A stretch of 64,000 nucleotides of DNA from Flavobacterium lacustre (GTDB lineage Bacteria; Bacteroidota; Bacteroidia; Flavobacteriales; Flavobacteriaceae): the NCBI RefSeq assembly GCF_027474525.2, contig NZ_CP114882.2, forward strand, positions 1,612,001-1,676,000, in the 5' to 3' direction. Each line of letters opens with the position of its first letter. Position 1 is the first letter of the stretch. The notes under the pieces are model-generated. The model was not told the DNA's origin and searched no databases. It saw only the letters and a program-made list of their open reading frames with translations. Shown piece after piece: positions 9,545 to 18,488 of the stretch. A program made the position numbers and the translations under genes.

Positions 9545-10023
9545 AAGTATTTTTGAATTAGAGCACTAAAACGGATTGTTAGAAAAACTAGTGTTAGAAA
9601 ACAGATTTGTTGGATTTTGATATTTTGAAAAAAGAAAAGAAACGCAATTCCTTACTTTCAATATTTTTAAATTCAGAGTGTTATGATTTTTTTTTTTTTG
9701 ATTTTAAAAAAAAAATTCATTTAAGAATCTTGAATTAAAATTCTTAGATGAAATAAAATAAAGGCTTTATAATTCTAAATTAATATATTTGAACCTGTAT
9801 TTTTAATTTATGTTCAAAATGATGGGAAAATGGATGTGAACATAAAATAAAAAAGTATTGACTCTGTCAATTTTCCTAATAAACTTGTAGTTATGGTATT
9901 TAAATTAGGCGACTAAAATTGATTAAGAGAAAATTTAAAATAGAGGTTGTCCTTATCGGGCAACCTCTTTTAAATTTGGTTTCAATACTTTTTTCAACAA
10001 CAATTTCTAACTAACAATTTTTT
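9545..10023. other. Convergent intergenic region between esterase and second GH3
   Basis: This 479-base gap separates two converging genes. It holds an 11-bp hairpin at 9718-9750 (one mismatch) just after poly-T and poly-A runs, and a strong two-way terminator at 9931-9977. No gene or homology to the flanking genes is seen in the rest, which is very AT-rich. Confidence 0.5.
9931..9977. terminator. Bidirectional terminator between convergent genes
   Basis: AGAGGTTGTCC (9942-9952) pairs with GGGCAACCTCT (9958-9968) with one wobble. The flanking AAATTTAAAA and TTTTAAATTT also pair, giving U-tracts on both strands. It serves the minus-strand GH3 and possibly the plus-strand esterase transcript. 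Confidence 0.75.
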
Positions 10024-12354
10024 TTAATTCTGGTTCACTGCTTTTAATATAGCTTCCAGACTTTCTTCTGTAAATTTTCCTCCTGATAATAACATGAATT
10101 TGTTTATTGGCATATCAGCTAGCATGGCCTCAAAGAAAGCTGCTGCTTTTTTCTCATCTTCTGTTTCTGCTTTTTTAGTAGAACCTGTAAAACTTTGAAC
10201 GATTTGTGCGTAGATAGCCACGCTGTTTGGAGCTTTTTTAAATTCTTTAAATAATGATTCACGAGTAAAAACTACTTTGACTGGTTTTGTAGATTGAATA
10301 TCTATGGTTTGTTTTAAAGGTAAGTTACGAGAAGAACTTCCAACTAGAACATCAAATTTTCCTGATTTTATAACCCAATCATGAGATTTTGTATTGTAAT
10401 AAGCAAAGTCACGAGAAGTCAATTTGAAGCTAACTGTTTTTTCTTCGCCAGGAAGTAAGCTTACTTTTTCAAAATGTTTCAATTCATTTTCTGGTCTTGC
10501 AACTTCACTTTCTTGTTCGTGAACATACAATTGAACCACTTCTTTACCAGCTACTTTGCCTGTATTTTTTACTTTTACAGCAATTGTAATTTCATCAGAA
10601 TCTTTGGCAGATGTAGTATTTGCAGTAATGTCAGAATAGTCGAAAGTAGTGTAACTCAAACCGTATCCAAATGGGAAGTTAGGTTCAATTTTCTTTTTGT
10701 CATAATAACGGTATCCGATAAAAACACCTTCGCCATAAATTGCATTTCCGTCTCTTGATGGGAAATCCATTGCAGTTGGAGTATCTTCTAAACGTGCAGG
10801 GAAAGTTTCAGATAATTTTCCGGAAGGATTTACTTTTCCTGTCAATACATCGGCAATAGCTCCACCACCTGCTTGTCCACCAAGATAGGCTTCAACAATA
10901 GCAGTTACATCATTTTTCCAAGGCATAGAAACCGCAGCTCCATTCATCAAAACGACTACAATATTAGCATTTGCTTTTGCTACTTCGGCAATCAATTTGT
11001 TGTGACCAGCAGGCATATCCAGATTGTTTCTGTCGTACCCTTCAGATTCGTAAGAGTCTGGTAAACCAGCAAAAACAATAACTAATTCAGCATTTTTTGC
11101 GTTTTGAACTGCTTCAGCAATTTGTGCGTCATTTGTTTCTCCTGCGGTATTATATCCGGTTGAAAAGCTAAATTGAGTTCCTTTGGCTAATTTTTGTAAT
11201 TCAGTAAGCGCATTTAGAATTTGAGTAGGACGAACTTGTGAACTACCGGCTCCTTGGTAACGAGGATTTTTTCCAAAATCACCTACAATAGCTATTTTCT
11301 TCAAAGATGATTTTAGCGGTAAAATTGCATTGTCATTTTTTAATAATACAATACATTCACTACTTACTTGTCTTGCTAATTCGTTATGTTTTATTTTATC
11401 GACAACAATTCCTTTTTTATGACTGTCTTTTGCTTTTAGCGTAACGGCTAAAACATCAATTACAATTTCATTTAATCGGGCTTCGGATAAAGTTCCTTTT
11501 TTTACGGCATCAACAATTTTTTTGTCATTAAAACCACCGCTTGCTGGCATTTCTAATCCTAAACCGGCATCAACTCCAGCAGCTCTTTCATTTACAGCTC
11601 CCCAATCAGAAACTACAAATCCTTTGAAACCCCATTGTTTCTTTAGAACATCATTTAATAAATAAGGACTTTCAGAAGCGTATACTCCGTTTAATCTGTT
11701 ATAAGAACACATTACGGTCCATGGTTGTGCATTTTTTACAGCCATTTCAAATGCAGGAAAATAGATTTCATTCAGAGTACGTTCATCAACATTTGAACTG
11801 TTAGACATACGTTCCGTCTCTTGACTATTTGCAGCAAAATGTTTCATTGAAGTACCTACACCTTGACTTTGAACTCCATTAATATATGCAGTTGCAATAG
11901 TTCCTGCTAAAATAGGATCTTCAGAAAAATATTCGAAATTTCTTCCTCCAAGCGGAGAACGTTTCATGTTTACTCCCGGACCTAATAATATTTGAACATC
12001 ATTGGCTTGAGATTCGACAGCTAATGCTTCGCCCATTTTTTGAGCCAATGCAGGATTCCAAGAAGAAGCAAGCGCAGATGCTGTTGGGAAACAAGTTGCA
12101 GGAACACTATTTGTGAAATCAAAGCCTTCTGCTTTACGCAAACCGTGAGGTCCATCTGTCATAAAAATGGAAGGAATGCCTAGTCTAGCAATTGCTTTTG
12201 TTGACCATGCAGTTTCTCCAGAACACAAAGAAGCTTTTTCTTCGAGTGTCATTTTTGCAACTAATTTGGCTGCTTTTTCTCTATAATCTACACTTTGGGC
12301 ATACGATTGAGATGACAATGTAAGTCCGATGAGTAGTAAAATGATTTTTTTCAT
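10024..12354 (-). CDS. GH3 family beta-glucosidase
   Basis: A 776-residue exported protein (signal peptide residues 1-19, ending SQSYAQ). It has the GH3 domain order: TDGPHGLRK near residue 65, a GPGVNMKRSPLGGRNFEYFSED block, VKHFAANSQE, MCSYNRLNG, and GFVVSDWG with the expected nucleophile Asp250. The alpha/beta sandwich and a fibronectin III-like domain (GKVAGKEVVQLYVHE) follow. An extra alpha-helical tail of about 75 residues after the FnIII domain is lysine- and glutamate-rich, a feature of some GH3 enzymes. It differs in subgroup from the GH3 at 6388 (NFEYFSEDP type versus BglX type), so the two probably act on different linkages. It is transcribed away from the Nudix regulator. Confidence 0.94.
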   Translation of the reverse strand: MKKIILLLIGLTLSSQSYAQSVDYREKAAKLVAKMTLEEKASLCSGETAWSTKAIARLGIPSIFMTDGPHGLRKAEGFDFTNSVPATCFPTASALASSWNPALAQKMGEALAVESQANDVQILLGPGVNMKRSPLGGRNFEYFSEDPILAGTIATAYINGVQSQGVGTSMKHFAANSQETERMSNSSNVDERTLNEIYFPAFEMAVKNAQPWTVMCSYNRLNGVYASESPYLLNDVLKKQWGFKGFVVSDWGAVNERAAGVDAGLGLEMPASGGFNDKKIVDAVKKGTLSEARLNEIVIDVLAVTLKAKDSHKKGIVVDKIKHNELARQVSSECIVLLKNDNAILPLKSSLKKIAIVGDFGKNPRYQGAGSSQVRPTQILNALTELQKLAKGTQFSFSTGYNTAGETNDAQIAEAVQNAKNAELVIVFAGLPDSYESEGYDRNNLDMPAGHNKLIAEVAKANANIVVVLMNGAAVSMPWKNDVTAIVEAYLGGQAGGGAIADVLTGKVNPSGKLSETFPARLEDTPTAMDFPSRDGNAIYGEGVFIGYRYYDKKKIEPNFPFGYGLSYTTFDYSDITANTTSAKDSDEITIAVKVKNTGKVAGKEVVQLYVHEQESEVARPENELKHFEKVSLLPGEEKTVSFKLTSRDFAYYNTKSHDWVIKSGKFDVLVGSSSRNLPLKQTIDIQSTKPVKVVFTRESLFKEFKKAPNSVAIYAQIVQSFTGSTKKAETEDEKKAAAFFEAMLADMPINKFMLLSGGKFTEESLEAILKAVNQN

Positions 12355-12678
12355 AAATTCTTAATTTGGTAATTTTATTGACTATTTTTAGTTTTTAAAA
12401 CTATGTGTGTTATTTTGACGCAATGTACATATTTTTTTGATTCGAGATACATATAACATATTATTTTTGGTTATTTTTTTTACATATCATTTTTTTAAAT
12501 GATTTTTAAAGGGAAATTCTTTGTTTTTTATGTAAAGTACTGTTTCTATATTTTATTCGGAAAGAGTAAAAAGAAGCGTTTGTACTGCTAATGGATTTTT
12601 GTATTCATTTTTTAGAAAAAAATGAACTAAATTGCACCTCAATAGTTATATTTATAAAGAAAAAAGAATACATATAGT
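12355..12678. promoter_or_regulatory. Divergent promoter region between GH3 and Nudix-type regulator
   Basis: This 324-base AT-rich gap must hold both divergent promoters. A palindrome ATCATTT-TTTT-AAATGAT lies at 12486-12503 and could be an operator for the adjacent regulator, but the sequence is so AT-rich that chance is a fair alternative. No small gene is seen. Confidence 0.4.
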
Positions 12679-13434
12679 ATGCTGAACTCCGTATTGAAAG
12701 ACTCTGAAAAATACCAGCCGGGCTTGTCTATAGACTGTGTTATTTTTGGATTCTATGATAACCAATTAAAAGTTTTATTAATAAAAACCGCCTATAGTGA
12801 TCAATGGGGATTACCGGGAGGTTTTATTCCTAAGGATGAAGATTTAGATCTTGCTGCTAATAGTGTTTTGTTTAAAAGAACAGGATTAGAAGGTATTTTT
12901 CTTAGACAATTTGGCACCTTTGGAGCTGTAAAAAGGAATAAAGGACATTTTAATGATGGTATTTTTGATGCTTTGGATACGCCTTTGGAAGAAAGGAATT
13001 GGTATTTGCAACGGTTTATAACGATTGGTTATTATGCTTTGGTCGATTTTTTAGAAGCTGTTCCGCAGCGAAAAAAAGATACTGAAATTGTAGAATGGAT
13101 TGACCATAAAGCGGTCCCGGATTTAATTTTGGATCACCAAAATATTTTAGATAAAGCTCTAGAAACACTTCGTATGGAATTGAATTTGATGCCCGTTGGA
13201 TATAATTTACTTCCTGAAAAATTCACCATACCTGAATTGCAAAAACTATATGAAACTATTTTGGACAGAAAGCTTGATCGCAGAAATTTTCTACGCAAAA
13301 TAACGGCTATCGGAATCCTGACTAAACTAGATGAAAAGAAAAGTAATGTGGCTCATAAAGCACCAAACTTATATAGTTTTGATAAGGAAAAATATGAAGA
13401 AGTCGTAAAAAATGGATTGCACCAGGGTTGGTAA
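12679..13434 (+). CDS. Nudix-domain transcriptional regulator (NrtR/AraR-type), catalytically dead Nudix box
   Basis: A 251-residue soluble protein with an N-terminal Nudix fold (residues about 15-155) and a C-terminal winged-helix DNA-binding domain (about 165-245: FTIPELQKLYE, then DRRNFLRKI). The Nudix box starts normally (GGFIPKDED, Gly48 and Glu54), but the catalytic REUXEE core reads SVLFKR at residues 62-67, so hydrolysis of nucleoside diphosphates is very unlikely. This matches the NrtR-family plan in which the Nudix fold became an effector sensor; Bacteroidota members are known to sense sugars (AraR type). Its place between the beta-glucan and dextran-like gene sets suggests control of one or both by a sugar ligand. 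Confidence 0.88.
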   Translation: MLNSVLKDSEKYQPGLSIDCVIFGFYDNQLKVLLIKTAYSDQWGLPGGFIPKDEDLDLAANSVLFKRTGLEGIFLRQFGTFGAVKRNKGHFNDGIFDALDTPLEERNWYLQRFITIGYYALVDFLEAVPQRKKDTEIVEWIDHKAVPDLILDHQNILDKALETLRMELNLMPVGYNLLPEKFTIPELQKLYETILDRKLDRRNFLRKITAIGILTKLDEKKSNVAHKAPNLYSFDKEKYEEVVKNGLHQGW

Positions 13435-13558
13435 AGCACATAATTATATCTTTTGTTTTTGTTGTTTTTAGAATAAATACTAGTTTTTTATTCTAAATAA
13501 TAAATTATGTAAAATTTAGATCAATATTTTTTGTACTTTTTATAAAATAATTAAAATA

Positions 13559-15238
13559 ATGAAAGAAGTATACCTAATTAAAAAACTCTTTTTTTTTAAT
13601 TTCTTGATAACTACTACAGTTGCGGTCTGTCAAGAAAATTCAGTTCAGAAAGATTTAATTACTGTCATTAATCAATCCAAAAAATTTGATAGGATTAAAA
13701 AAGCTGAAATTGATAGTTTTAGGATTAAACTGAAGAGAACAAATCAGAACGATTTAATTTCAAAATATCGGTTGAATGCTGAGTTATTTTATAGGTATAA
13801 GTTTTTTAAAAGGGATTCTGCATTCCATTATGGTATACAGTCAAAAATTTTAGCAATTAAAATCAAAGATAAATCACTTATTGCAAATGCAAATATTAAT
13901 CTTGCAGATATTTGCGTTTCTTCTGGAATGTACAAAGAAGCTATTGATTTTCTTGAACCTTTAATTAAGAATGAGTCCAAGGAAAATTATGGTACATTGT
14001 ATTATGGTCTCTTGGGAAGATGTTATGGTGATATGGCTGAATATAGCAATAATTTATATTTTCAAAGTGAGTATAATAAAAAGGCTCGTAAGTATAGAGA
14101 AAAAGCACTTTCATTAACAGAAGATGGATATTTTTTTCATTATTTTCTAAAAGCGTTTAATAAGTCCAAAAATCATCAAATAGAAGAAGCTGTTTTTGAA
14201 TTTGAGAATTTGTTAAAATTAAAAAAACCACCTCATGACCAAGCATTAGTTCATTATATGTTAGGAGAGCTATATCAGCAATTAGGTAGAAATGATCAAG
14301 CAATAAATCATTTGAAAGAAGCAGTAATTCATGATATTTCAACTTCAACAAAAGAATCATTAGCCATAATTAAGTTATCCGAACTATTATTTAAAAAAGG
14401 CGATATTCAAACCGCATCAATTTTAATTCATAAAGCTAATGAAGATGCACTCTTTTATGGAGCGCAACAGAGAAAGATTCAAATCAGCGCTATTCTGCCT
14501 ATAATTGATCAAGAGATTGTTAATATAGTTGAAAAGGAAAAGGATCGTATACAATGGCAATATATTGTAGTCAGCTCTTTTTTAATTCTAGCGATTTGTT
14601 TCATTTTAATTGTTTATTACCAGTATCTCAAATTAAAGAAAGCCAAGAGGCTAATTGCGGATGCGCACGATAATCTGAAAAAAATAAATAATCAATTACA
14701 CAAGGTAAATGAAAAGATTAATTTAAAAAATATTGAAATAAAGCAGGTTAATAAATTATTGTTAGAAGCCAATAAAATCAAAGAAGAATATTTAGGGTTA
14801 TTTTTTACACAGTATGATGGTATTTTTGAAAAATTTAATTCGTTTATAATCTCAATGAAAAAAAGTATTGAAGATGAGAATTATGATAAGGTAAAGCGAA
14901 TCATTTTAAGCTATAATTTGAAACGTGAAAAAGATAAACTTCTTGAAAATTTCGATTTAGCTTTTATTAATCTGTTCCCAAATTTCATTACAGAGTTTAA
15001 TGCTTTGATGAAAGACAAAAATAAAGTTGAAATAAAAAATGGTGAGGTTCTAACTAAAGAGTTGCGAATTTATGCTTTAATCAGATTAGGTATAACACAG
15101 AATGAGATTATAGCTCAAATCTTGGGTTACTCAGTAAATTCGATTTATGCTTATAAGACCAAAATCAGGAATAATTCGATCCTAAATAAAGGTGATTTTG
15201 ATCAAAAATTATTGAAAAAAACTACCCTGAAGCTGTAA
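13559..15238 (+). CDS. SusR-like membrane regulator: TPR sensor, one TM helix, C-terminal HTH (DUF6377-type)
   Basis: A 559-residue protein. An N-terminal signal (residues 1-25, ending VAVCQE) leads to a TPR-rich periplasmic region (about 60-310), then a transmembrane helix at about 332-350 followed by a basic LKLKKAKR stop. A coiled-coil stretch (about 355-405) leads to a C-terminal HTH in which TKELRIYALIRLGITQNEI resembles LuxR-type recognition helices. Proteins of this layout next to susC genes, such as SusR of the Bacteroides starch system, sense oligosaccharide in the periplasm and activate the adjoining susCD operon. It ends 217 bases before susC in the same direction. Target and ligand (probably isomalto-oligosaccharide) are inferred from context. 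Confidence 0.85.
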   Translation: MKEVYLIKKLFFFNFLITTTVAVCQENSVQKDLITVINQSKKFDRIKKAEIDSFRIKLKRTNQNDLISKYRLNAELFYRYKFFKRDSAFHYGIQSKILAIKIKDKSLIANANINLADICVSSGMYKEAIDFLEPLIKNESKENYGTLYYGLLGRCYGDMAEYSNNLYFQSEYNKKARKYREKALSLTEDGYFFHYFLKAFNKSKNHQIEEAVFEFENLLKLKKPPHDQALVHYMLGELYQQLGRNDQAINHLKEAVIHDISTSTKESLAIIKLSELLFKKGDIQTASILIHKANEDALFYGAQQRKIQISAILPIIDQEIVNIVEKEKDRIQWQYIVVSSFLILAICFILIVYYQYLKLKKAKRLIADAHDNLKKINNQLHKVNEKINLKNIEIKQVNKLLLEANKIKEEYLGLFFTQYDGIFEKFNSFIISMKKSIEDENYDKVKRIILSYNLKREKDKLLENFDLAFINLFPNFITEFNALMKDKNKVEIKNGEVLTKELRIYALIRLGITQNEIIAQILGYSVNSIYAYKTKIRNNSILNKGDFDQKLLKKTTLKL

Positions 15239-15397
15239 AATATCTTTATTTTTCTATATGGTTTTTTTGAATAATATTTATATAAGTGTTTGATAATTAA
15301 TATATTTATGTATTATTTTTTATTACAAATGCTTAATTTTTTCTATACTTAATTTTTTAGCGGTTTTCTCTGCTAGTTATTTAAGCAATTTTGTACT

Positions 15398-15422
15398 GAA
15401 TGTTTTTTAATAAAACGCATTC
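15398..15422 (+). promoter_or_regulatory. Short inverted repeat in the susC leader
   Basis: GAATG pairs with CATTC and the intervening T-run with the A-run, giving a weak hairpin about 34 bases before the susC ATG. It is AT-rich and could be chance; it lies where a leader structure or operator for susC would be. Confidence 0.25.
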
Positions 15423-15455
15423 AATTGCTATTTAACTAACCAAAATTAATGTATT

Positions 15456-18400
15456 ATGAAAATTTCTTCATTCGGTAGGGCTAAATGGGCCCTATTATTA
15501 ATTTTTCTTGTCGCCCCATTTATAATGGTGGCGCAAACCGGAAAAATTAAACTATCGGGTAAGGTTGTGGATGAAACTAACCAACCTTTGCCAGGAGCTA
15601 CAATCACACTAAAAAATTCAAGCCAAAGTCTTGTAACTGATCTTGATGGAAAGTTTGATTTATTAGTTCCTCAACAAAATTCAGTTCTAGTTGTCTTTTA
15701 TATGGGATTTCAGAGAAAAGAGGTAGCCACTAATGGGAATAGTTTTATTGAGATTAAACTGCAACAGGAATCGGAAACATTGAATAATGTAGTGGTTATA
15801 GGCTATGGGCAAGTTAGGTCTAAAGACTTAACAGGTTCTATTTCTACAATTAAATTATCTGATATTAGTAAACAACCAGTTGCAAATATAGGTGATGCAA
15901 TACAAGGAAGAGCTGCCGGAGTTCAAGTAATTACTTCTGGAAAACCTGGGGACAATCCCACTTTTAGAATTAGGGGAACTGGTACTATAGGGAATAATGA
16001 TCCTTTAATTGTAGTAGATGGAATGCCTTTAAATGGCGGGCTTAATCAAGTAAATATGAATGATGTAGAGAGTTTACAAGTATTAAAAGATGCTTCTTCT
16101 ACAGCAATCTATGGTTCACGAGGTGCTAATGGAGTTGTGATTATCACTACTAAAAGAGGAACAGTGGGTAAGTCTACTTTGTCGTTAGATGTTTCTTCGG
16201 GAATTTCAGAAGCAACAGATGTTCTTCAGGTTTTAAATGCTAGTCAATTTGCGAGTTTGCATAATGATATATTGAATAATGCAGATTTAACTCCTAATCC
16301 CGCTTTTCAGAACCCAGCTACTTTAGGTGTTGGAACAAACTGGGTTGACGCTTTTTTCAGAAAAGGAATTCAGAATAATTACACTTTATCATATTCTTCT
16401 GGAAATGAGAAATCTAAAGTATATACCTCTTTGAACGTTTTTGACCAAAAAGGGATTATTATTAATACTGATTACAAACGTTATAATTTTCAATTTAATA
16501 GTGATACAAAAGTTTCAGAGAATTTGAAATTTGGGAATAGTATAAAATTAAACCATGATGTAAAATCACAAGGAGAGTATAGTATTCAAAACGCATTACT
16601 TTCATTACCAACACAACCTATTTATAGAGAGAATGGTGATTTTTCAGGGCCTATAGGGCAAGCAATTTATTCGGGTGATATTGATAACCCAATTGGAAAA
16701 GCTTTAATAATTGATAATTCAATAAAAGGATATAATATTCAAGGAAATTTATTTGGAGAGCTTACTTTTTTGAAAGATTTTAAGTTTAAAACTATTCTAG
16801 GTGCTGAAGCTAATTTGTGGAAAAATAGAACATGGGCACCAACTTATAATTGGGATACTAAAGTGGGACAAAATGCATTTTTGTCTGAATCTTCTAATCA
16901 ATCAATTACATTATTGTGGGATAATACTTTAACATATCAGAAAAAATATGATAATGGGATTAGCGTTACAGGAGTTGTTGGTACTAGTGCTCAACAAAAC
17001 AAATTTGAATATATAAGCGGTTCGATTCAAACTTTTCCAAGTGAAAGCACACAGACACTTAATAATGGGCTTAACCAACCGTCATTACATGGTACAGGTT
17101 CTGAATGGGCTATTTTTTCAACATTTGCTAGAGCTAATTTTGATTACAAAAATAAATACTATGCGACTGCAACAGTTAGAAGAGATGGATCTTCTAGATT
17201 TGGTTCAGGAAATAAATATGGAACATTTCCTTCAGGATCATTAGCATGGAGAATATCCAATGAAGAATTTTTCAAATCAAAGTCAATAGATGATTTAAAA
17301 TTACGCTTAGGTTATGGTATCACAGGAAATCAAGAAATAGGAAATTATTCATTCTCTTCAAATTACAATACTTATTTATACAATTTTAATGGAACATATG
17401 TAAGTGCTGCAATTCCAACAGTTCTTCCAAATTCAAATGTTAAATGGGAAGCTCAAGAACAGTATAATATTGGTTTAGACGCATCACTTTTTAATCAAAG
17501 AGTTAACTTGACTTTAGATGCCTATGTTAAAAATACTAATGATATGTTAGTGCCACAATCTGTGCCAGTTACTTCAGGTTACTCAGATATTTATGTGCCG
17601 TATATTAATGCTGGAAAAATCCAAAATAAAGGGATTGAACTTATAATTAATACTAAAAATATTCAGAGAGATAAGTTTGCTTGGACTACTGATTTTGTTT
17701 TTTCATTGAATAGAAATAAAGTTCTTGATTTAAACAGAGATGCTCCATTGGTTACAGGTGGGCTAGGGTTAAATTACAATGTGTCAAGAATTCAAGAAGG
17801 ATATCCGATAAATGTTTTCTACGGATTTGTTCAAGACGGTCTATTTCAAAATCAAGCGGATGTAGATAATCATGCAGTACAAGTTCAAGGTACCTCATCT
17901 GGTAATAGTACCTCTCCGGGCGATGTTAGATTTAAAGATTTGAATAATGATGGTTTAATTACAGATGCAGATAGAACTTTTATTGGAAATCCTAATCCAG
18001 ATTTCTCAGCATCTTTGAATAATACTCTTACTTATGGTAACTTCAATTTAAGTATCTATTTACAAGGGGTATATGGAAATGATATTTTTAATGCCAATAG
18101 ACTTTATACAGAAGCAATGTCCATTACAACTAATCAATCTACAGCAGTATTAGATAGATGGACGGCTTCAGGAACTAGTAATAGTATGCCTAGAGCAGTA
18201 TATGGTGATCCTAATAACAATAATAGAGCTTCATCACGATATATTGAAGATGGTTCTTACATCAGAGTTAAAAATGTAACACTTTCTTACAATGTGCCAA
18301 ATAATCTGTTTGGTAAAAAGATTTTCGATAATGCGAAGATATATCTGTCTGGTCAAAATTTATTGACTTTCACAAAATATACTGGATTTGATCCAGAGGT

Positions 18401-18476
18401 TTCAACTAATGGTATAGATAATAATATTTATCCCGTAACTAGAATAGTATCTCTTGGTTTAAATGTTGGATTTTAA
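15456..18476 (+). CDS. susC: SusC/RagA-type TonB-dependent outer-membrane transporter
   Basis: A 1006-residue protein with a signal peptide (ending VAQTG near residue 30). A CarboxypepD-regulatory-like beta-sandwich follows (about 33-110: GKVVDETNQPLPGATITLK), then the plug domain (VVVIGYGQVRSKDLTGSIS, then DGMPLNGGLNQVNMNDVES and STAIYGSRGANGVVII) and a long beta-barrel ending in Phe. This is the SusC subclass of TonB-dependent receptors, which import oligosaccharides with a SusD lid. The plug and barrel are full length. It is followed by susD 13 bases later. Neighbouring GH66 and SusE/F-like genes point to alpha-1,6-glucan oligosaccharides as cargo, driven by ExbB-ExbD-TonB. Confidence 0.97.
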   Translation: MKISSFGRAKWALLLIFLVAPFIMVAQTGKIKLSGKVVDETNQPLPGATITLKNSSQSLVTDLDGKFDLLVPQQNSVLVVFYMGFQRKEVATNGNSFIEIKLQQESETLNNVVVIGYGQVRSKDLTGSISTIKLSDISKQPVANIGDAIQGRAAGVQVITSGKPGDNPTFRIRGTGTIGNNDPLIVVDGMPLNGGLNQVNMNDVESLQVLKDASSTAIYGSRGANGVVIITTKRGTVGKSTLSLDVSSGISEATDVLQVLNASQFASLHNDILNNADLTPNPAFQNPATLGVGTNWVDAFFRKGIQNNYTLSYSSGNEKSKVYTSLNVFDQKGIIINTDYKRYNFQFNSDTKVSENLKFGNSIKLNHDVKSQGEYSIQNALLSLPTQPIYRENGDFSGPIGQAIYSGDIDNPIGKALIIDNSIKGYNIQGNLFGELTFLKDFKFKTILGAEANLWKNRTWAPTYNWDTKVGQNAFLSESSNQSITLLWDNTLTYQKKYDNGISVTGVVGTSAQQNKFEYISGSIQTFPSESTQTLNNGLNQPSLHGTGSEWAIFSTFARANFDYKNKYYATATVRRDGSSRFGSGNKYGTFPSGSLAWRISNEEFFKSKSIDDLKLRLGYGITGNQEIGNYSFSSNYNTYLYNFNGTYVSAAIPTVLPNSNVKWEAQEQYNIGLDASLFNQRVNLTLDAYVKNTNDMLVPQSVPVTSGYSDIYVPYINAGKIQNKGIELIINTKNIQRDKFAWTTDFVFSLNRNKVLDLNRDAPLVTGGLGLNYNVSRIQEGYPINVFYGFVQDGLFQNQADVDNHAVQVQGTSSGNSTSPGDVRFKDLNNDGLITDADRTFIGNPNPDFSASLNNTLTYGNFNLSIYLQGVYGNDIFNANRLYTEAMSITTNQSTAVLDRWTASGTSNSMPRAVYGDPNNNNRASSRYIEDGSYIRVKNVTLSYNVPNNLFGKKIFDNAKIYLSGQNLLTFTKYTGFDPEVSTNGIDNNIYPVTRIVSLGLNVGF

Positions 18477-18488
18477 TAAATAGAAAAT

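Noticed and set aside
9685..9720. Poly-T/poly-A stretch around 9690 as a terminator
   Set aside because: It has no proper stem in front of it; the hairpin at 9718-9750 and the terminator at 9931-9977 are better candidates.
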